Positions 33,080 through 37,455 of a stretch of DNA of 37,455 nt are shown here, in pieces. The notes beneath the pieces are model-generated. The model did no database searches and was not told the origin of the DNA. It saw nothing but the letters and a program-made list of their open reading frames with translations. How positions within the stretch are numbered: the stretch's first letter is position 1; every line of letters starts with the position of its first letter. The translations under genes were made by a program, and so were the position numbers. The stretch covers positions 1 through 37,455 of the forward strand of contig CANDJC010000037.1 in the NCBI GenBank assembly GCA_947384955.1. The letters run 5' to 3'. Source of the DNA: an uncultured Eubacterium sp. GTDB lineage: Bacteria > Bacillota > Clostridia > Lachnospirales > Lachnospiraceae.

Positions 33080-33358
33080 CTATTTTTTCATCCGTTTCAT
33101 CATCTGAATCATGCCTCTTGCTTTTTTGCTTTCTTCCGGTGACAGATTGTTTAAAAGGACTTCTAACATCATATCACGTTCCGATTCGCTGAAAGAAACA
33201 CCCTGTTTTTGTGCAGAATTAGACGCAGACATTAAAGCTGCCATCATATCTTTTGCATTGCCGCCTGACTGCATGCCTGACATAGCCTTTAAAAACGCGA
33301 GTTTTTCCGGCGATATGCCGTTTGTGTTTTTGGCGCTGAATACTTCATCAAAATTCAT
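33080..33358 (-). CDS. Small protein of unknown function, Met-rich, helical
   Basis: A 92-residue protein, not recognised. It is predicted helical and soluble, with Met-rich segments (AMSGMQSGG and MIQMMKRMKK at the basic C terminus) and a central ESERDMMLEVLLNNLSPEE stretch. It lies 72 bp downstream of another small gene on the same strand, and both could be read from the sigma-E-like promoter at 33779-33808, so a role in the sporulating mother cell is possible. An A/G-rich AAGGATGGAG region upstream serves as ribosome site. Confidence 0.7.
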   Translation of the reverse strand: MNFDEVFSAKNTNGISPEKLAFLKAMSGMQSGGNAKDMMAALMSASNSAQKQGVSFSESERDMMLEVLLNNLSPEESKKARGMIQMMKRMKK

Positions 33359-33430
33359 AATTCTCCATCCTTACCTTGTTGGAATATGTACTATTAGCAT
33401 ATGGCTGACCGGTATAAAATGTGCTAAATC

Positions 33431-33760
33431 TTATGAGAACATTGTTTCATAAGTCGTAAACATAGAAAAAAGATTCAGCATCATATCGATATGCTCCTGT
33501 TCCTTTTCGCTGCAGAATCTGCGAATATCGTTTAACATATTCAGCGTGTTTTCCATTGGGTTATCCGTAGAGCAGATGGACAGGGATGTATCGTTGCTGT
33601 CGATGAGCTCAAGGGATTTTTTTAGTTCCATGGATTTGATGATGGTAAGGATTTCTTTCTGCCTGGAGCCCTTTAAATATGGAAGGGCTGTTTTCAAAAT
33701 CTGGAGATCCTTATTCTGTACTTTTTCGTCAAATGAGGTTGGTATATAATTGTTGTCCAT
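33431..33760 (-). CDS. Small helical protein of unknown function
   Basis: A 109-residue soluble protein, not recognised. It begins MDNNYIPTSFDEKVQNKDLQ and is mostly helical, with LKTALPYLKGSRQKEILTII near the front. It is the first gene of a two-gene unit with the 92-residue protein. AAAAGGA precedes its ATG. Its upstream region has a good match to a sporulation sigma-E promoter and no clear sigma-A promoter, so the pair may be expressed during sporulation. That is inference from the promoter only. Confidence 0.7.
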   Translation of the reverse strand: MDNNYIPTSFDEKVQNKDLQILKTALPYLKGSRQKEILTIIKSMELKKSLELIDSNDTSLSICSTDNPMENTLNMLNDIRRFCSEKEQEHIDMMLNLFSMFTTYETMFS

Positions 33761-33778
33761 AAAAATCCTTTTTTATTT

Positions 33779-33808
33779 AATGTATGAAAGGAACGCGTGA
33801 ATTATGAC
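33779..33808 (-). promoter_or_regulatory. Sigma-E-like sporulation promoter
   Basis: On the minus strand, a -10 of CATACATT (bases 33779-33786) fits the B. subtilis sigma-E consensus CATACAnT. A -35-like GTCATAATT (bases 33800-33808) lies 13 bp upstream, close to the consensus around ATA. The call rests on motif matching only. Confidence 0.5.
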
Positions 33809-33897
33809 ACAACGGGCGGTATTTCCATATAATAAATGAGGGAGGTCTTTCGAATAAATGAAGTAAGAAATAAAATAGATATGGGACAATTCTGATT

Positions 33898-34050
33898 ATG
33901 GGAAAATTAATCATTGATGGAAATAAAGTTTATACAGTAGATGAGGCCTGTCTGAAAAGAAAAAATATGAAGCTGCAGGAAGTCTGCAAAAAAGAAACAA
34001 AAGCTGTGATGCATAAGCAGCAGGAAAACAGACAGAATGGAATCAGATAA
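33898..34050 (+). CDS. 50-residue small protein of a type seen in Lachnospiraceae
   Basis: A 50-residue frame starting MGKLIIDGNKVYTVDEACLK and ending in a charged, Lys/Gln-rich tail. The opening resembles tiny proteins with an IIDGNxVYxxDExC motif that I have seen in related genomes, from memory and unverified. No good ribosome site is visible directly upstream, although GGAGG occurs about 55 bp before it. Function unknown. The 225 bp after it, up to the Cys-rich gene, show nothing clear. Confidence 0.5.
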   Translation: MGKLIIDGNKVYTVDEACLKRKNMKLQEVCKKETKAVMHKQQENRQNGIR

Positions 34051-34275
34051 AAGTAAATAAAAAAGATGCCTGACAGATACATGGCGGCGGTTTGAAGCTG
34101 CTGCCTTTTATCTGTTTTTTGATTGCCGTATCCGGGAGTCTGTGCGCATGGAAAGCCCGCTGCAAAAAACAGCCGCCAGTGTGCCTGACAGCTGTTTTTA
34201 TCCGTTTTTATCATACAGACGGAACTGCTTTTATGCCGGGCGGAAAGCAGAGCCTTCCGCCAGATTCAGCATATT

Positions 34276-34536
34276 TTAGAAAAAGCCGTTGCCAAAGCCG
34301 TTGCCGCATCCGCAAAGAAGCAGTAAAATCAGCCAGATACAGCTGTTGTCGCCACATCCGCATCCGCAGCCACCGCCGCAGCCGCCGCCGATAGAGCCGC
34401 CTCCGTTATTTCCACAGCAGCAGAATAACAGCAGGATAATCCAGATAAAGGAGCTGTTGCTTCCGTTTCCACATCCGCATCCGCACCCGCAGTTATTTGT
34501 TTCACATCCACAGTTTGTAGCAGCTAAATCACTCAT
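34276..34536 (-). CDS. Cys/Gly-rich protein, probable spore-coat-type
   Basis: An 86-residue protein made of two similar halves. Each carries a run of alternating Cys and Gly (NCGCGCGCGNG, then GCGCGCGDN) followed by a hydrophobic stretch (FIWIILLLFCCC, then CIWLILLLLCGCG). It ends NGFGNGFF. About a fifth of the residues are cysteine. An ATG at 34551 lies further upstream, but the GGAGG inside that extension sits 8 nt before the ATG at 34536, which is therefore chosen. A sigma-K-like promoter fits about 30 nt upstream, suggesting late mother-cell expression and a cross-linked coat or crust protein. The function is inference. Confidence 0.75.
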   Translation of the reverse strand: MSDLAATNCGCETNNCGCGCGCGNGSNSSFIWIILLLFCCCGNNGGGSIGGGCGGGCGCGCGDNSCIWLILLLLCGCGNGFGNGFF

Positions 34537-34573
34537 ATTGATTGCCTCCATGTTTTTGATTTGTTTTATGGTT

Positions 34574-34601
34574 TATCTTATGAGGGCTGCTTGTATAGGT
34601 T
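34574..34601 (-). promoter_or_regulatory. Sigma-K-like sporulation promoter
   Basis: On the minus strand AACC (bases 34598-34601), then 15 bp, then CATAAGATA (bases 34574-34582) match the B. subtilis sigma-K consensus mACm and CATAnnnTA. The start would be about 30 nt before the chosen ATG. Confidence 0.55.
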
Positions 34602-34635
34602 TCCAAAAAAAAAGAAATAATAAAGCGTACATGCA

Positions 34636-34665
34636 TTGACAAATACCGGAAACTTTGTTTACAAT
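34636..34665 (+). promoter_or_regulatory. Sigma-A promoter of isocitrate dehydrogenase
   Basis: TTGACA (34636-34641) and TACAAT (34660-34665) are separated by 18 bp. The leader is about 55 nt and ends in AGGAGG. Confidence 0.7.
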
Positions 34666-34728
34666 GTTTGGGATGCGAAAGATGGAGCACTAGAACAGAT
34701 GCCTGTATTTAGATTAGGAGGATAAGAG

Positions 34729-35940
34729 ATGAACAGGATTAAAATGATAACTCCGCTTGTAGAGATGGACGGGGACGAGATGACCAGAATTCTCTGGCAG
34801 ATGATTAAAGAGGAACTGCTGCTTCCGTTTGTGGATTTAAAAACCGAATACTATGATCTGGGGCTGATTCATAGAAATGAAACAGACGACCAGGTAACCG
34901 TTGATTCTGCAAATGCAACAAAAAAATACGGAGTCGCTGTAAAATGTGCGACAATTACTCCCAATGCGGCCCGCATGAGCGAATACGATTTGAAAGAAAT
35001 GTGGAAAAGTCCAAACGGTACGATACGGGCGATTTTAGACGGCACCGTATTCCGCACACCGATTAAGGTAAAGGGAATTGAGCCATGCGTAAAAAACTGG
35101 GAAATGCCGATTACAATTGCAAGACATGCCTACGGCGACGTTTATAAAAATGTAGAAATCAAAGTACCGGGCGCCGGAAAAGCAGAGCTTGTGTTTACGG
35201 CGCAGGACGGCACACAGCTGAAAGAAACCGTATTTGATTTTGAAGGCCCCGGCGTCATTCAGGGGCAGCATAATACCGTAACGTCCATTGAAAGCTTTGC
35301 AAGAAGCTGTTTTACTTATGCACTGGATATGAAACAGGAACTGTGGTTTGCAACAAAAGATACCATTTCCAAAAAATATGACCATACATTTAAAGATATT
35401 TTCCAGGAGATTTTTGACGCAGAATATAAAGAAAAATTTGATGCAGCAGGCATTACGTATTTTTATACATTAATTGATGATGCGGTTGCACGGGTTATGA
35501 AATCAAAGGGAGGCTTTATCTGGGCATGTAAAAATTATGACGGCGATGTTATGAGCGACATGATTTCCTCTGCCTTCGGCTCTCTTGCCATGATGACTTC
35601 GGTACTCGTATCCCCTGAGGGCTATTATGAGTATGAGGCAGCGCACGGGACGGTACAGCGTCATTATTACAAACACCTGAACGGGGAAGAAACTTCTACG
35701 AATTCTGTGGCAACGATTTTTGCCTGGAGCGGCGCTTTAAGAAAACGCGGAGAAATGGACAGCCTGTCAGAGCTGATGACATTTGCTGATAATCTGGAAA
35801 AAGCCTGCATCAGTACCATTGAATCCGGAAGGATGACAAAGGACCTGGCTTTGATAACCGAGCTTCAAAATCCGACTGTTTTAAACAGCGAAGGCTTTAT
35901 TAAGGAAATCCGCAAAGAACTGGAAAAAATCTATGCCTAG
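34729..35940 (+). CDS. icd: Isocitrate dehydrogenase, NADP-dependent
   Basis: The 403-residue enzyme oxidises isocitrate to 2-oxoglutarate and CO2. The opening [15 protein letters not shown], the [16 protein letters not shown] stretch binding isocitrate, and the late [12 protein letters not shown] are typical of the eukaryote-like, homodimeric NADP class (type II), unlike the E. coli type. The length is usual. The start follows AGGAGG with 7-nt spacing. With the citrate synthase at 12628 it would provide 2-oxoglutarate for glutamate synthesis. It has its own promoter and appears monocistronic, followed by a 10-bp hairpin. Confidence 0.95.
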   Translation: MNRIKMITPLVEMDGDEMTRILWQMIKEELLLPFVDLKTEYYDLGLIHRNETDDQVTVDSANATKKYGVAVKCATITPNAARMSEYDLKEMWKSPNGTIRAILDGTVFRTPIKVKGIEPCVKNWEMPITIARHAYGDVYKNVEIKVPGAGKAELVFTAQDGTQLKETVFDFEGPGVIQGQHNTVTSIESFARSCFTYALDMKQELWFATKDTISKKYDHTFKDIFQEIFDAEYKEKFDAAGITYFYTLIDDAVARVMKSKGGFIWACKNYDGDVMSDMISSAFGSLAMMTSVLVSPEGYYEYEAAHGTVQRHYYKHLNGEETSTNSVATIFAWSGALRKRGEMDSLSELMTFADNLEKACISTIESGRMTKDLALITELQNPTVLNSEGFIKEIRKELEKIYA

Positions 35941-35972
35941 CTGACAAAAGGCAAAGGCTGGCTGACAGGATA

Positions 35973-36004
35973 AACAGCCCTGTCTGTTACTGCGCAGGGC
36001 TGTT
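35973..36004 (+). other. Strong hairpin between icd and the AbiEii-like gene
   Basis: AACAGCCCTG (35973-35982) pairs perfectly with CAGGGCTGTT (35995-36004) around a 12-base loop. It has no U-run, and its 3' edge lies about 5 nt before the AAGGTGG ribosome site of the next gene. It may terminate icd, or control translation of the downstream gene. Confidence 0.6.
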
Positions 36005-36024
36005 ACAGAAAGGTGGTAATGAAA

Positions 36025-36879
36025 ATGCCCGGTCAGGAAAGTGAAAATAGCAATCCAGATATCATGGATGCTTATGCAGGCGTTCTGCATGGCGATGATA
36101 ACGCAGATATGCCGCCGCTGCCAGAGAATGCAGATTCCAGCGAACTGCTGGATTATATGGTGCTTGTTCTTTCCAGACGCCTGCATGTGGAAAAAGCCTT
36201 TAAAGGCGGCTATATGTTAAATCAGCTTCTTGGAAATAACAGCCGTATGACATATGATGTGGATTTTTCCATACATCTAAAAGAAGATTACGAGCAGGTG
36301 AAGCACGTATTACAGGAAATCGCAGACCAGTTTATGAATATGGGTATTATAAAGGATTATAAACTGAAAGATACTATTGAGGAACGGATGTCTGGAGGGA
36401 TAGATTTCTATGGTGATGACGGGCGTAAGATTCTTGGAGCAGATGTCGGACTTCATGATATTCACTGGGGGATTAGGCAGTATCAGATAAGCGTTGCTGT
36501 TGTCCAGGGTTTTGAGATTGAACGGATGCTGTCGGATAAACTGATTGCGATTCTATCACGAAAAAGATTTCGCAGAACAAAAGATTTATATGATTTTTTT
36601 GCCATTATCTGTTCTTTTGACTGTGATTATCAGAAATTATCTGAATATATTAAACGGCGCGGAAATGCGGAATGGGAGAATATACCGTTTTCTGATGTCG
36701 TGCTGATAGAATATAAAAAAGCATGGGAAAAATTAATACTGAGAAGCTCTGTCACAGGAGAAGCTTTGTATAAACCGGAATTTTCGACGGTCATTCAGCA
36801 ATTTTATAAAATAGCACTCCCGCTAAAAGCAGAAATTGATTTCCAATTCTGGGACCATCTGAAACAGGAATTGAGGTGA
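36025..36879 (+). CDS. AbiEii/AbiGii-like nucleotidyltransferase
   Basis: A protein of about 284 residues of the nucleotidyltransferase type found as toxin in AbiE-like systems. The core motif is near residues 65-95: KGGYMLNQLLGNNSR followed by MTYDVDFS, which has the GG and D-x-D metal-binding pattern. The later SDKLIAILSRKRFRRTKDLYDFF stretch is also typical. An upstream GTG (36013) and ATG (36019) are in frame, but AAGGTGG is 8 nt before the ATG at 36025. The next gene starts 5 bp after the stop. A toxin role is known for some relatives and is inferred here; phage defence is one possibility. Confidence 0.82.
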   Translation: MPGQESENSNPDIMDAYAGVLHGDDNADMPPLPENADSSELLDYMVLVLSRRLHVEKAFKGGYMLNQLLGNNSRMTYDVDFSIHLKEDYEQVKHVLQEIADQFMNMGIIKDYKLKDTIEERMSGGIDFYGDDGRKILGADVGLHDIHWGIRQYQISVAVVQGFEIERMLSDKLIAILSRKRFRRTKDLYDFFAIICSFDCDYQKLSEYIKRRGNAEWENIPFSDVVLIEYKKAWEKLILRSSVTGEALYKPEFSTVIQQFYKIALPLKAEIDFQFWDHLKQELR

Positions 36880-36884
36880 TTTGA

Positions 36885-37316
36885 ATGACATCATATGCTT
36901 TTGACATACTGGTAGACAGAGTAACTGTGCTATGCTGTTCCTGTGCACTTGCCAGGTCAGGACTTACAGCGTATGGGGTTACACATCTGGATATGATGAC
37001 ACAAATGAAAGTGCTTGACAATTTTTGTATGGTTTATGCTACTTATTATTATTATCCTTATATTGACTTTGAACACTTCGTCACCCCGGAAACAACCAAT
37101 CCGCTTATTTTAAAACCAACGAAAGAACGTGCAATTGTCGAATATATCCTGAATGAAAAATGGTGTGACGAAGGCATACTTATCGAGGCATTAAAAACTT
37201 ACCTGCAGTGGTTTCGTAATGATGAGGAGCTTTATTGTGTTGCAGATTTTTTCGGACTGGATAGAAAAACGCTTGATTACTGGATAAAAGAAGCGTTGGA
37301 GGATGCTGAAGTATGA
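36885..37316 (+). CDS. Small partner protein of the AbiEii-like gene, unknown function
   Basis: A 143-residue soluble protein, not recognised as AbiEi. The N-terminal part has a Cys-rich segment (VLCCSCALARSG) and a Tyr-rich stretch (MVYATYYYYPYIDF). The C-terminal part is helical, with TKERAIVEYIL and a closing DFFGLDRKTLDYWIKEALED that could be a helix-turn-helix-like end. It starts 5 bp after the AbiEii-like gene with TTGAGGTGATTTG upstream, so the pair is co-translated. By position it is a candidate antitoxin, but the order is reversed relative to classical AbiE, in which the antitoxin comes first. Confidence 0.75.
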   Translation: MTSYAFDILVDRVTVLCCSCALARSGLTAYGVTHLDMMTQMKVLDNFCMVYATYYYYPYIDFEHFVTPETTNPLILKPTKERAIVEYILNEKWCDEGILIEALKTYLQWFRNDEELYCVADFFGLDRKTLDYWIKEALEDAEV

Positions 37317-37337
37317 AGGATGCGGGGGATTGATGGC

Positions 37338-37455
37338 TGGAGGGGGTTTCTTTCGGGACGCCGGGCGGAGAACTGTTTTCCTTCGGACGCTTTATAATGG
37401 CTCTGGAAAAAAGCTGGAAGTTCTTAGTTTTCTGCTCAATACCCAGGATTTGGGG
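37338..37455. repeat. Dispersed palindromic element, copy E (left half, cut by window edge)
   Basis: The left half of the element in the same orientation as C and D. It begins GTTTCTTTCGGGACGCCGG, continues through a diverged arm ending GAAGTTCTTAGTTTTCTGC, and stops at CAATACCCAGGATTTGGGG at the window edge. Its start lies about 20 bp after the stop of the AbiEii partner gene. Confidence 0.85.

Overview
The window looks like a chromosomal segment of a low-to-mid GC, spore-forming Clostridia, most likely Lachnospiraceae. The evidence is strong AGGAGG ribosome sites, sigma-A promoters, a T-box ahead of pheST, a SpoIID-type protein, promoters resembling sporulation sigma-E and sigma-K sites, and several small proteins of a kind I associate with that family. 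No tRNA, rRNA, transposase, integrase, prophage or CRISPR array was seen. All functional calls come from reading the sequence; no database search was run.

Layout. 1-150 is the right half of a dispersed palindromic repeat. 427-3588 encodes a large zinc-ribbon/coiled-coil protein of unknown role. 3750-6293 is an ABC-2 exporter operon (ATPase plus two permeases) with a roughly 74-bp duplication at the permease junction. 6370-8542 holds a small minus-strand protein and leuCD. 8582-11042 holds a two-AP2-domain protein divergent from thrC, with overlapping promoters. 11137-12414 is a response regulator plus CheX-like pair. 12628-15975 holds divergent citrate synthase and ATP-type PEP carboxykinase genes.

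15976-17891 is a long gene-free stretch. It contains a sigma-A promoter, a probable 6S RNA, about 600 bp crowded with an ACRAAAGA motif, an intrinsic terminator, and then a tandem array of about 37-bp hairpin repeats. It ends at a SpoIID/LytB protein followed by a YihY-family membrane protein (to 20915). 20940-22620 is a second gene-free stretch: two inverted copies of the dispersed palindromic element flank about 0.9 kb of very AT-rich degenerate repeats. A T-box leader then precedes pheS-pheT, followed by queA and a DUF4143-type ATPase (to 28901).

An AraC-type regulator diverges from a second ABC-2 exporter operon (30127-33000), which is split between ATPase and permeases by another copy of the palindromic element. 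33080-34536 carries small proteins, several with sporulation-type promoters, including a Cys/Gly-rich protein with a sigma-K-like promoter. Then come NADP isocitrate dehydrogenase, an AbiEii-like nucleotidyltransferase with a small downstream partner, and the left half of another palindromic element at the window end.

Together the core genes cover leucine and threonine synthesis, the citrate-to-2-oxoglutarate branch (citrate synthase and isocitrate dehydrogenase, without aconitase here), PEP/oxaloacetate exchange, tRNA charging and modification, and export. The most unusual material is non-coding: the palindromic element family (six full, partial or reduced copies), the motif-dense segment downstream of the 6S candidate, and the hairpin array before the SpoIID gene.
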